Source: Polytrichum commune
Taxonomy: Eukaryota > Streptophyta > Polytrichopsida > Polytrichales > Polytrichaceae
NCBI GenBank assembly: GCA_950295325.1
Contig: OX485805.1
Coordinates: forward strand, 38,241,501-38,305,500
Length of the DNA stretch: 64,000 nucleotides
Direction: 5' to 3'
Of the stretch, positions 10,412-20,154 are shown piece by piece. The position numbers were made by a program, and so were the translations under genes. The notes below the pieces were generated by a model. It was not told the DNA's origin. It saw nothing but the letters and a program-made list of their open reading frames with translations, and did not search any database. The number at the start of each line of letters is the position of its first letter. The first letter of the stretch is position 1.

Positions 10412-11551
10412 CTACTCACATTCTACAATACCAACAAGTTCAAGTAGTCGCATGACCTCGTTATAGGTATATGTAGGTGCATGAATGAACTTGTCACTCT
10501 CGTAATCCACCTTGCACAAAAATCTAAACACATAATAAAGATGTTTACAATACACCCATTTTCCTTTCTTTCCCAATGCATGAGAGGACATTTTCGTGAA
10601 ATCCGGGCATGTGCAATGCGGGATGTCGCCAATTGTGACATGGTAGGTGATATCCTGCTTGGAGACAATGTTGATTATCACTCCAAAGCCCGGATATGGA
10701 ATGGCAGTGACCCCAACCACATAGTAACCCTCCATGAGCCCGGCGCTCTCCCATTTGTTTTTGTGATCCGCTAGCGGTGCTGTTGGATTACGACGCACTG
10801 TCTTCCCAAACCTGAATGTAGGGTGGGCGTCCGGGTTTGGTGGCATAGAAAAATGCGAACGAGGGATGGGGAGAGTTGCGATTGTTGAAAGCCTGCGACG
10901 AGGGGACAATGCCTCCCTCTGCTGTAGTTGAAATCCAGCATCTTCAAGTGCCAAAACCTCCTCTCGCGATAGATTGGTATCTATCTTCACCGGCCATGTG
11001 TTGGGTACTATAGGCCAGTCCAACACATATTTCTTCTTATTGCCACTCACACAATGTTTGATGTCGTCAGGGCAAAACCAAAATTCATACTCCACATTGT
11101 TGGGAGAGCGAAATTCCTTCCTGAGCCCTTTGTATGTTGGAGCAGGTGTGCCATGTTTCCCAGTCCCGACTTTGGCATTGCACATAGTCCCTGTGATGGC
11201 CTGCAGTGCCCAACATCGTTTGGCTGAGTTGGGTGGTAATCTTGCAATGTGCCACTTGGAAGCAAGACAATATGTCTCTAACACGGATGTAGTATGAGCC
11301 ACACCATGAATTGTAGAACTCAACGATTCCTCTATACGTTGACGAGTTGCTCGGGTGTTCGGACGAGGAATGGAATAGTTCACTTTGTCGGATCGATGAG
11401 AGTCACAATCAGCACCCGGTGGTAAGTTGAGTTTGCGTTTGGTGGATTTTGATGCGATGGAGGATGATGAAGGTGCAAAGAGCAAAGAAGATATAGACGA
11501 TCGTATATTAGAGTCCGAATTGAAGATGGGTTCAAAGAAGACGACAAACAA
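10412..11551 (-). CDS. SWIM zinc-finger protein, C-terminal half of a MULE-like transposase
   Basis: The frame is open for 379 codons to a TAG/TGA-class stop at 10412. It has no ATG near its 5' end: an in-frame TGA lies just upstream at 11563, so an upstream exon or a lost 5' part must supply the start. Order of blocks: Ser-rich basic leader; NYSIPRPNTRATRQRIEES; FWFCPDDIKHCVSGNKKKY; a basic linker; YYVVGVTAIPYPGFGVI; and a SWIM finger CTCPDF...YCKHLYYVFRFL (C-x-C...C-x-H intact). SWIM fingers bind DNA or protein and occur in MULE and FAR1-type proteins. The catalytic half seen in copy A is absent upstream, where the palindrome array begins. It diverges from the gene at 13100 and may be a free-standing DNA-binding module or a truncated transposase. 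Confidence 0.75.
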   Translation of the reverse strand: MFVVFFEPIFNSDSNIRSSISSLLFAPSSSSIASKSTKRKLNLPPGADCDSHRSDKVNYSIPRPNTRATRQRIEESLSSTIHGVAHTTSVLETYCLASKWHIARLPPNSAKRCWALQAITGTMCNAKVGTGKHGTPAPTYKGLRKEFRSPNNVEYEFWFCPDDIKHCVSGNKKKYVLDWPIVPNTWPVKIDTNLSREEVLALEDAGFQLQQREALSPRRRLSTIATLPIPRSHFSMPPNPDAHPTFRFGKTVRRNPTAPLADHKNKWESAGLMEGYYVVGVTAIPYPGFGVIINIVSKQDITYHVTIGDIPHCTCPDFTKMSSHALGKKGKWVYCKHLYYVFRFLCKVDYESDKFIHAPTYTYNEVMRLLELVGIVECE

Positions 11552-11579
11552 AAAGGTAAGTCAGTTCAACGTTCACATA

Positions 11580-12480
11580 ATTTGATAGTGCATAAGTTGT
11601 AAGTTAGGACGGAGAACCTTGTACGTTCACTCACATGTCATGTAGTATCAATTTATAGAGGTTATAAATTGGAGAGGAAAAACTCTATACGTTAATGTAC
11701 ATGGTATATAACATAAATTTAGGAAGGTTAGAAATCAGGAGGAAAATGCACAAGGTTTATAAGAGCAACTTGGGAGGCGAGAAGTTGGGAGGTAAAACCC
11801 TGTACGTTAACGCACAAGGTTTATAAGAGCAACTTAGGAGGCAAAAAGTTGGGAGGCGAAACCCAGTGCGTTAACGCACAGGGTTTATAAGAGCAACTTA
11901 AGAGACGAGAAGTTGGGAGGTGAAACCATGTGCGTTAACGCACAGGGTTTATAAGAGCAATTTAAGAGACGAGAAGTTGGGAGGCGAAACCCTGTGCGTT
12001 AACGCACATGATTAATAAGAGCAACTTAGGAAGGCCAAAGTTGGGAGGAGAAACCCTATGCGTTAACGCATAAGGTTTATAAGAGCAACTTAATAAGGCC
12101 ACAACTTAGGAAGGTCAAAGTTGGGAGGCGAAACCCTGTACGTTAACGCACATTTTACAAGTTTTGGCAAATTTACGAATTCCAGACTTGGCAAACGTTT
12201 TTTTTTCAAATTCACGTCTCGGCCCTGTGCGTTAACGCACAGGCCTTATGCGCTAATGCACAGGGTGTATGCGGTAACGCATAGTGGCTAGAAAGTTGCC
12301 AGCGCAGACCCTGTGCGTTAACGCACAGGGTCTACTTGCCTAGCTAGAGGCTTCGCAAAGTTGGGCAAGTAGACCCTGTCCGTTAACGCACAGGGTCTGC
12401 GCTGGCAACTTTCTAGCGGCTATGCGGGGCCACGAAGAGCCACGCTAAATATGGCTGCAGGGACAAGTAGTATAAATTGC
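11580..12480. repeat. Array of GTTAAC-centred 20-bp palindromes (about 64-bp period)
   Basis: The 20-bp palindrome CCTGTGCGTTAACGCACAGG, perfect or near-perfect, has its GTTAAC core at 11806, 11870, 11934, 11998, 12062, 12142, 12231, 12317 and 12382, with one more at 12863. The first five are exactly 64 bp apart. Spacers repeat GGTTTATAAGAGCAACTTA and GAAGTTGGGAGG. Degenerate units extend back to about 11615 and two broken cores lie near 12250-12280. The array fills the divergent promoter between the SWIM gene and the ParB-like/methyltransferase gene. Both strands read alike, as expected of sites for a dimeric DNA-binding protein. Confidence 0.9.
12288..12416. repeat. 53-bp inverted repeat (hairpin or cruciform)
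   Basis: Left arm 12288-12340 and right arm 12364-12416 are complements with one mismatch over 53 bp. Each starts or ends with CTAGAAAGTTGCC and contains one GTTAAC palindrome. The 23-bp loop includes the word TAGCTAGAGGC. The arms could form a stable cruciform. Confidence 0.9.
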
Positions 12481-12600
12481 CACAACCCCAAAGCATTCAG
12501 TCTTTTTTCTATCCTCCGTCGGACCTGAGCTCATCGCTGCAAGCTCTCTCATCTACAGGTGCAGTACAAGGTTTGTTTGCACTTTCGTGGTCACTGGGTA
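12465..12600 (+). promoter_or_regulatory. Likely promoter and 5' leader of the ParB-like/methyltransferase gene
   Basis: A TATA-like AGTATAAATT lies at 12467-12476, between the two palindrome arrays. A pyrimidine-rich stretch (CTTTTTTCTATCC) follows. A leader exon must lie between here and the splice acceptor TTTTAG at 13090, just before the ATG at 13100. The exact start and donor are not determined; CTACAG|GTGCAG at 12552 is one candidate. Confidence 0.4.
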
Positions 12601-12632
12601 ATTGCGCATAATCAGGCGTAAATTGCGCACAG

Positions 12633-12812
12633 TTTGGGTCGATCCACCCAAACTGTCTACCTAGTTTGGGTCGAACCACCCAAATTGTGAGCATGGTTTG
12701 GGTCGATCAACCCAAACTGTCTACCTAGTTTGGGTCGAACGGCCCAAACTGTGAGCATGGTTTGGGTCGTTCGATCCAAACTGTGAGCATGGTTTGGGTC
12801 GTTCGACCCAAA
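12633..12812. repeat. Six 20-bp palindromes at exact 32-bp spacing
   Basis: Units such as TTTGGGTCGATCCACCCAAA start at 12633, 12665, 12697, 12729, 12761 and 12793, an exact 32-bp period. Outer arms TTTGGG/CCCAAA are almost invariant, and the centre varies among GTCGATCC, GTCGAACC, GTCGTTCG and similar. Two 12-bp spacers occur: the first and third are CTGTCTACCTAG; the others read (C/T)TGTGAGCATGG. Three helical turns per unit would place the sites on one DNA face. This is an iteron-like array, not CRISPR: the spacers repeat and the units are palindromes. Confidence 0.92.
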
Positions 12813-13099
12813 CCTCGCGTCCAACTTTGTTAGACCTGTAGTTGGACGCACAGATCCTGTGCGTTAACATACAGGGTCTGGCCTTGTAGTTTTGGGGTGA
12901 GCGGCCACCCTAATCGTACAATATTTAAAGGTGCAAATGGTTGTGTCTAGAATAATTTTTGTCATTCTTCCCTATGTTCGTGGTATTCTGTTGTTATTGT
13001 TGTTGCTATTGTTGTTGTTTTTGTAATGTTATTGCTAATGTGTTGCTACTTGTTTTGAAATATTTATGAAACTTATTTCATTTGTTTTAGGACCAATCA

Positions 13100-14845
13100 A
13101 TGGATTTGGAAAGAACGACTCCTATTTCTACTGATGATGATTCCACGATGCATTCAATTCAAGATCGTCCATCTCAACAAGTTCATCATCATCAGGACAT
13201 ATCATCAAATCTTCATAATAAGAAAAAGGAAAAATAAATGAATCCCTCGATGATTTTGACTCGGATGAAGATAATGATGGTGACAATAAACTTTATCAAG
13301 AGAAATTGTGGGAGCTTACGAACAAACGAAAGGTGAATTCCACTTCCACAATTTCTTCAATCCGTGCTGGACCTAATGCTCGCTTGCGTGTACCCTTATG
13401 TCGCATGGTTCCTATGCCGATTGTGCGTCATGCTTTGAAGGGTGACATTACTAAATTGGAGGCTGATTTTTTCAATGGTTATCGTAATGGTGATTGTGTG
13501 TTTTATATATCGGCCACCGATTCTAAGGGAAACTTTCAATTCGTGGATGATGAGGTTCGCGCATCTTGGAGCCCAAATTGGGCTCAAACCAATGTCCTGT
13601 TTGAATCTCAATTGGATACAGATTTGTCATTGACATCATACAAAAACAAGATGTTTTTTATATGGGATGGAAATCACAGATTTCTTGCTTGGAAAAATTA
13701 TATTGACCGCGTATATACCGAAGATTATTAACGTCATGTCTTTGTGGATTCTATTATTTTGGCACCCGAGCCTGACGATATTCCAAGTTTGTTGACTGCT
13801 ATGCATGATATCAACAAGTAATGTTCTTACCTATTTTTTTACACTTATTTCTAGTTTATATTTTATTTTCTAAATTATATTATCATGAATCTAATCAATT
13901 TAATGTTTCTTTAGGTCAACCGAAAATTCTCACGTATTCACCAATTTGGTGCATATTTTATATCGGATGCAAAGTATTGGCACTATGCCTTTGACTTCAT
14001 TCAGAAAGCAATTGGATCCAAAGAGTTATAAACGATGTAAGGAGAAGTCCGTCGAAACTTAGTATTCTTTGACACGACCAATTTTTTTGGATTACATGTA
14101 CAGTGTAAGTTCTTCTACCATTGCTAATATGTGCCTTATGTTTATTCACCTTCATTTTATATTACATCTATATGAACTTATAAATATTGATTTTTGTTTG
14201 ATTTTTCAGCAAGAACTTGCTGAGGCTAGCGATATTGCTTTCAACCAGTACAATGATACTCATTATCTTGAACGGACATCAGACGGAGTTTCAAAAGCAA
14301 TGTCCGCAGCTGTCAACAAAAAACGTGCAATGTTATCTTCTAGTTTTACGAAACAACTAGCGATTGCCGATATCAACCTTACATCTGCTTTCCTTGAAGA
14401 AGTTAAGCACCATTGGGGTTCATTTTCGGTGCCTGAAATGCTACAAGAGAAACTTTATCGTGTTGCTGTCAGTAATGTGGATGCAGAAGTCAAAGTTGGA
14501 TGGCTTATGCTTTGGAATGGCAATAGATTTGACAAAGATGCATTGCATTTCCCGAAATCGCCCCTCTCTGATTCTGCACTTGATGATTGGTTATCAAAGT
14601 CTACATATTGGGCACAGTTGGAAAAAAAGGCTATCGAAGAGCTTCAAAGTATTCTTTCATCTCCTCTTCAGTTGCCTGCAGATGTGCCTACTCTCTCCGA
14701 GTATATCCAAACCTAGAAGTTTGCGGCTTTCAATTAAATATTCTATCGTGAATTCCAAAGCGGAAAAGTTAAAAAACACAACGGTTGGGATGAGCAACCT
14801 AATATTGATCTTGCTATGAAACATGTATTATACAGGTACAACCTA

Positions 14846-14876
<31 letters not shown>

Positions 14877-17800
14877 TCAAATTGTCATGGAATATTTGAC
14901 TTACAATATTTTTGTGTGTAGGTATTTTCGATATGTTTTGATTCCACATAAATGCGTTATAGGGGAACCTCGTTTTTTCCCAAATTGGCGTGACACTGGT
15001 GTAGGAGATTCATGCATGTTCACTCCTGGGATTTGTTTGGATTGGTCGCTCCCACACTATGAGGATTGTGGTTGGTATCTTGATTGTCCTAAGGATGCAT
15101 GTCCGTCAAGTGAGAAGACAATCCTTCAGATAAATGATGTTAAAAATGTGGATCCTCGTGATACTGCAATTTTGCAAGCACAAATTGTGCAGCTTAAACT
15201 TAGAGAGCCAGAACCAAAAGAGACAAAACGTCGTAAGAGGAAACATGTTCCTGAAACCAAAATAGAAGATCAATCGGAAATTTTACAACATGAAGAATTG
15301 CTTGTTCTTTCCAATGTTTTAGATAAGAATCCACTTGGAGGCGAAAGTTCAAAGTCTGGGTGCGATGTATTGGAATTCCATTACTCGAGCACCTATGACG
15401 CTATTCATCGTGCGCCAACGAATGTTTTGAGAAAATAGTTATTCATACTGAAGAACTTTCTCACGCTCTCTTTTGCTCGATCTACTGTTGTCAAGAACAA
15501 GTCTGAAGGGGTTGAAGTAGGCCCTCCTGAGTGGATCCAATGGCAGATATTTCTTGAAAACGTAAGTATTATTGTTTTGGTATTTTCTGTAATGTTCTTA
15601 CTTTCATTTGGATTTTATTTTGTGTCTTATATTGTGATATGTTGTGGTATTTCAGTTCAAAGATAATCGCGAATTTCATGTCATGGGAAGTCCGACTCCA
15701 TTTGCCGTTGACTTGGTTTTTTTACAATTTCCCGACGGTCTTGACTTCAACCTCTCCAATAGACCTGCTGAAATTCCTCTTTGGAATAAATATGACAAGA
15801 ACTGGATGGTTGCAACAATGTCCTTGTGCAAGTCCATCTTGTTTGATGATGACGTCCTCATAGTATTTTCTGCTATCGATATGCAAACCAAGAAGGTTTT
15901 GAATTCAACCTTACACAACGGCAACATGAAAGTTCTTAGGACTTTTATTTGCCTCAATTCGTACATGGTGTTCAAGGATCCGGAGTCTCCAACCTACACC
16001 GTAAGTATAACATATCACAATTGTTTCTATTTAATTATTTTGGTGTTATTTGCATTGTATATAGTTTTAACACAATTTATATTTTTTTGTAGACTTCGGC
16101 ATTTATGGCTCATGTCTTGGTAAGGGATTTTACTACCACAAAATCCACGAGACAACCAAACTCCACTTTTTTTGGCACTGGATTGAAAAGCAAAAACTTG
16201 CTTTTCAATTTTGTGGATGAAAAAAACATGCTTCTTCAAAAATCGGGAAGACCTTGGAGGGGGCCATATAAAAAATCGCCGCGTTTTTTTCAAGATCTTA
16301 TTGAATTGTTTACACCATCGAATGGACGCGTTGTTGATTTGACATGTTCCACTGGAGCTTCTATCCTAGCAACACGCGCATGTGGCAGACATCTTCTTGC
16401 ATTTGAGGGTGATAATGACATATTTGAGCACATATTGAAACCGCTTTTGGAAAACGTTTTGAAAGAGGGGTCATCTAAGGAGAATATACAAGATCTCACA
16501 AAAGAAGATGATAACCTCTCAGATGAGGAGATGCTTGAATTTGAGTGTGAGTAAGTTTTAATACAATAAATTTTTATTCAATTCATTCGTTTCATTCAAT
16601 TCATTGGTTCATTTTTATTTCTTCACATTATTTACATGTTTCATCGATTTGATTTCAGGAATACGATTGGAAAGAGGACATGTCTCCCGTTTTGGGCACA
16701 TAGACAATTCCTACGAAGTCCAAGCCGTTGTCGCAACCCTTGCTAACCCCCCTTGACAATCTTGCCAATTTTCAATTCTAGCAAAGGTTACGAGTGGCTA
16801 ACCCTTCGCATACCGCCATGCTAATGGTTAGCTCCTCTAACCCCGGACCAATAGTTCATAGGAGGGAACCAACCCTCCTACTTTGCTTTCGGGACTCACC
16901 CCTTAATCGGTAACCCATTTCCCCAATGTGGACTTCCATCCATGGAAGTCCAATCCTATGTTGATCATCGTGTTGCCGTAGCAACATTACAACAACCCGA
17001 ACCATACTAGGCAACTATGGCCTCACAATAGGCCAAAGCCCATGGAGGCCTTGCCGTTCGGCCTCGGGTGGGTGAGGCCACACCACCTCACCCATATAAG
17101 CCTCTAGGACTCTACACGGGGCCCCTACCCCACCGTCAACCAACCTCTTGTCTCTCTACCAAGAGTTGGGGCCAAGTGGACATTTTCCCTTAGCCGCTGG
17201 GCCTAGAAGCCCCCACAGCTTCAGACCATCATAACTTCCTTGTATGATGTCTGATGCTAACACTTGACCACTCCATCTTCATCTACGCTTCACGTAGATG
17301 CCGATGCACTCCTCACTTGCCCCATTCGGGCAAGTGGTGAGGAAGTTATGCCTGTTTGAACCTTTGCAGTCCCAGGAATCACTCCCAGGCACTGCTGTAC
17401 CAGGGCGCTGTCCCGGGACAGCGCCCCACTCAAATGGCCATAACTCCTAGCTCACACCTCCGATTAAGGTGTTCTTGAGCATTCTAGAATCACCACGCCA
17501 TGAGCTACGCATAGCTTATGGCCTTACCCTTGTGCATCCTAGTCTCCGTGGGTGGGAGGCGTTCCCAACGCCCGGGGCCCTCACCCACACTAGGATCACT
17601 TGGGCCCTCTCACCAACGGCGCCACAAGTCCCGGGTGTCACTCCGGGGTCCCCCTTGTGCCCATGGTGTTTCGGGCACTCCTCATGGAGAGGTGCGCGAC
17701 AGCCGTAGCCCGCGTCTCCCATCATATGCCGAGAATGTTGCAATTGCAATGTTGAATCTCGAAGATTTGGATCCAAATGAAGAATCTTGCTATAGTTCCA

Positions 17801-17889
17801 AAATCAATTCGCAATGCAAAGGTGCTCGAATATATATAGATGACGAGGCAAAAGATAGTTTCATGTCTAGTGCTACTACTGATGAATAA
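13100..17889 (+). pseudogene. ParB-like domain plus beta-class DNA N4/N6-methyltransferase, broken
   Basis: Seven exons with GT-AG introns and consistent phase: 13100-13817, 13915-14104, 14210-14835, 14922-15561, 15656-16000, 16093-16550, and 16659-16688 joined to 17721-17889. The N-terminal part has the ParB-like signature FFIWDGNHRFLAWKNYI, then VFVDSIIL...AMHDIN. The C-terminal part has VDLVFLQFPDG where N4/N6 methylases carry VDLVxxDPPYG; WMVATMSLCKSILFDDDVLI, as after motif IV; YKKSPRFFQDLIELF (motif X-like); and VVDLTCSTGAS with AFEGD (motifs I and II, S-adenosylmethionine site). A basic KETKRRKRKH sits between. Lesions: one-base frameshift in the A-run near 13223-13234; stops at 13729, 14060, 14714, 14735 and 15436; and a 1-kb insertion at 16689. 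The catalytic DPPY is already LQFP, so even an intact relative may bind rather than methylate DNA. Confidence 0.8.
16689..17720. mobile_element. LTR-like insertion in the last exon of the methyltransferase gene
   Basis: A GC-rich block interrupts the exon. It is flanked by the 7-bp direct repeat GTCTCCC (16682-16688 and 17714-17720). Removing it restores a continuous frame, RTCLPSYAENVAIAMLNLED. It has a TATA-like CATATAAG at 17093 and pyrimidine-rich tracts like a solo LTR, but no clear TG...CA termini, so the class is uncertain. The open frames in it (17469-17710, both strands) look accidental. Confidence 0.6.
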
Positions 17890-18009
17890 ATTTTTGGACT
17901 TCATGTTGTTTATCATTCTCAACCCTCTTATTACTAAACCCTAAAATCATCATTTTTAAGGCCACAATTCCACGGTTATAGGATATTGGTGGCCCTATTA
18001 CCAAAATTT

Positions 18010-18086
18010 TCATCTTCCTCACTGCTCATAAGTTACCGCTCATCGCTCACCGCTCATTGCTCACCGCTCATAAGATAGCACTCCCC
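18010..18086 (-). repeat. Right terminal inverted repeat of MULE copy B
   Basis: The complement reads GGGGAGTGCTATCTTATGAG and continues with GAGCGGTGAGC microrepeats, pairing with 9506-9600. It abuts the 10-bp target duplication at 18087-18096. Confidence 0.8.
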
Positions 18087-18096
18087 GTGTGTTACA

Positions 18097-18221
18097 AGGA
18101 TGTGTAGTCTTCTCTTCAAACTTTACGTCATTATCTTGAGCAGAGGTCTACTGATGTTATGCATTTGGTCAAGAAATTAGAAAAGTTTGAGAAAGAGATT
18201 GATCACCTACATGTGAATTAG
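18097..18221 (+). pseudogene. Pogo/Tigger-like transposase, 3' part
   Basis: Continuation of the frame interrupted at 9505. Dropping the insertion and one 10-bp target copy keeps the phase and gives APVCYKDV, a TAG stop at 18105-18107, then SSLQTLRHYLEQRSTD and KKLEKFEKEIDHLHVN with the natural stop at 18219-18221. The basic, heptad-like tail is common at pogo transposase C-termini. The TAG reads as a C-to-T change from CAG. Confidence 0.8.
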
Positions 18222-18458
18222 CTCCAGTAGACCTCTATAGATGCCTTCTTCCATCCTAGAGGAGTGGAAATGGAGGAGTGAGACTCCTCAATTGTATTTT
18301 GGAATTTCATTTGGTATTATAACAATATTTTACTTGTGTTACATTTATACGTGTTATGTTTTGATTTGTTAAACTCTATATTTCTATAAGTGTTAACACT
18401 CTATAAGTGTTAACAATATTACCACTCCCAATTGTTAACACTTATAGAGGGTGGACTG

Positions 18459-20154
18459 TATTGTCACTGTGGATGATGCATGGGTACCACATGCCATGTG
18501 TTTTTATTGGTGTTCACTCTTAGCGCCAAACGCAACCACATGTCATTCAAATATGGGTGTCTAAGTAACATAGGTAACCAAATTAGGATCACTTGTATCT
18601 TTATACATTTATGAATTTTCTTTTCAACATGTGAAATTGCATTTGTTGTCTAGCTGCATAGCCGTTGTATACAAAATGGATATGTATATTTGAGTGCTAT
18701 ATGGGCAAGTCTTGAAGTTAGGTATGGACAATAAAACGACAAGAGATACGATGAGATTTCACTATATGCAGCCTAAATACACACATGATTCCTTGTTTAG
18801 AATTTAACACAATTGGGAGAGTTAATTTATTTTGTAAAGAGTTAAGGAATTGAGCATTAGACCTATTCAAATTTTTGTATTTGAATTCCAATTTTAAGAC
18901 TTGAAATGACAATGTGCACGATAAATAAGTAGAGGAAACCATTTCCAATCTAGTGCAAATGGTCAAATTAGTATATAAATATATAACATCGGTTGTATTA
19001 AGTTGACGTGATTTTGAGCCGGTTGGCTCTACTTTGCTTATGAGTCCCCTTGATACAAAGTAGAGTTTATTGCCTACATGTTAGTAGATGGGCCCTGGTT
19101 TAAGTCACATGCCCAAGTAAAAGGATTTTATAGGGGTATTATCCCTAGGGAGCTAGAACATGTGTTTTTTTGGTTTCTAATTAATGCTTCATTAATAAAA
19201 GGTATGTGAACTTGTATTTTATACATGTCTAGTGTATATTTATCAAGGATTTCTTGATTGAGGGCATGTGTATGTGTAGGGTTTTAAATTCTTTAACTTG
19301 TTTGCATGTACATCACCCTTGACCCTTGCAATATTGACTTTTAGGGGGTTTAATTTCTATCCTTGGGAGCAAATTGCTTCAGGCACTGGGTTGTATTTGT
19401 TTGTTTTTGTTTCAATGGCTTGGATGATGTATATATCGTGGGTGGATGTGAATTCAATGAATTGTATGGAAAGATGTGGTGTGGGGACTAACAAGCCATT
19501 TTTATGTGGTGGGGAGTCGCTCCTTTTATGTAGATGACGTCCAGTTTAAGTTTGGCTAGACATGTGCATTTGGAGGTTTTACATGATTAACTTAGTATCA
19601 AGAGTGGTACGGTGTTGTCTTGGGGAGTGTTGTCTTTTGTGCCAATATTAATGAGTGTGACTTGTCTTGTATGTATGTATGATTTAAGTAGGTTGGTTTA
19701 CAACTTTATTATGTCTTGCCATTCTAAGGCCCTTGAGAAATTTGTTTTCACATATGCATAGTAGGTGTGACCATGTGTCTTTGTCATTTTTTGTGTCATA
19801 GTGTACAATTTGGTGGGGCCAAAACAAGTTTTCTCTATCGTTACCCATATATGGGGAAAACCGAAATTTGAGAATTTGCGTAATTTGGGTGTCTATGGTA
19901 TGTTGGTGTTCCAAAAGTGCTATGATTTGAAAGTTTGAGTGTTTTGTGAGGGATGGAGTTTGTGGTGTATACTCTTTGTAATTCAAGGTCATTATAGTGA
20001 CGTTGTGGGGTTTTCTTTGGCAACCATCCTGGCCCAGTGTTTGGCTTCTGTCATTGTTTGGTAATTAGTGGGGTGCACGTAGCCCACGCTGTTCCATTGT
20101 GTTGAGAAACGGCCAAAACTTTCTATAAAGTTGGAAGTGCCCGCATTGTTTTCG
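18459..20154. other. Intergenic, decayed repeats
   Basis: No gene recognised. A short stretch at 18500-18600 resembles a dispersed sequence seen at 46380-46480 (ACCACATGTCATTCAAATATGGGTGTC type). The rest, including short open frames near 19298 and 19684, shows no family motif or splice-consistent exon. Confidence 0.4.

Larger units (their letters stand above)
9506..18086. mobile_element. MULE-like element carrying a ParB-like/methyltransferase gene (copy B)
   Basis: It is flanked by a perfect 10-bp direct repeat GTGTGTTACA at 9496-9505 and 18087-18096; 8-11 bp duplications are typical of MULEs. The ends are inverted repeats of about 60 bp: both read CTATCTTATGAGCG from outside in, then runs of GAGCGGTGA-type microrepeats. 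Inside are a minus-strand SWIM-domain gene (10412-11551), a duplicated last exon (about 9841-9957), a SINE, a divergent intergenic region with two palindrome arrays (11798-12870), a plus-strand ParB-like/methyltransferase gene (13100-17889) and an LTR-like insert. Copy A shares the transposase 3' half, 3' flank and terminal repeat in the same relative order. The element lies inside a transposase exon, so it is younger than the pogo element. Confidence 0.88.
7437..18458 (+). mobile_element. Pogo/Tigger-like DNA transposon, interrupted by a nested MULE-like element
   Basis: The ends are 24-bp perfect inverted repeats beginning CAGTCCACCCTCTATAAGTG at 7437-7460 and complemented at 18435-18458. 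Both are flanked by TA (7435-7436 and 18459-18460), the target duplication of the Tc1/mariner/pogo superfamily. Extra TAAGTGTTAAC subterminal motifs occur at both ends (7467, 7518-7538, 18380-18410). Removing the nested insertion 9506-18096 leaves about 2.4 kb, a normal size for a pogo element with one transposase. The transposase starts at 8056 and is broken. Confidence 0.9.

Noticed and set aside
12633-12812. Regular 20-bp repeats with 12-bp spacers as a CRISPR array
   Set aside because: The repeats are palindromes, the spacers are only two recurring sequences of 12 bp, and the context is a eukaryotic transposon.
12509-12851. Minus-strand frames with repeated NLGGSTQT-like text
   Set aside because: They are translations of the 32-bp palindrome array.
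17469-17776. GC-rich open frames on both strands near the LTR-like insertion
   Set aside because: They lie within the insertion, overlap on both strands and have no start context or domain; only the part after 17720 belongs to the methylase gene.
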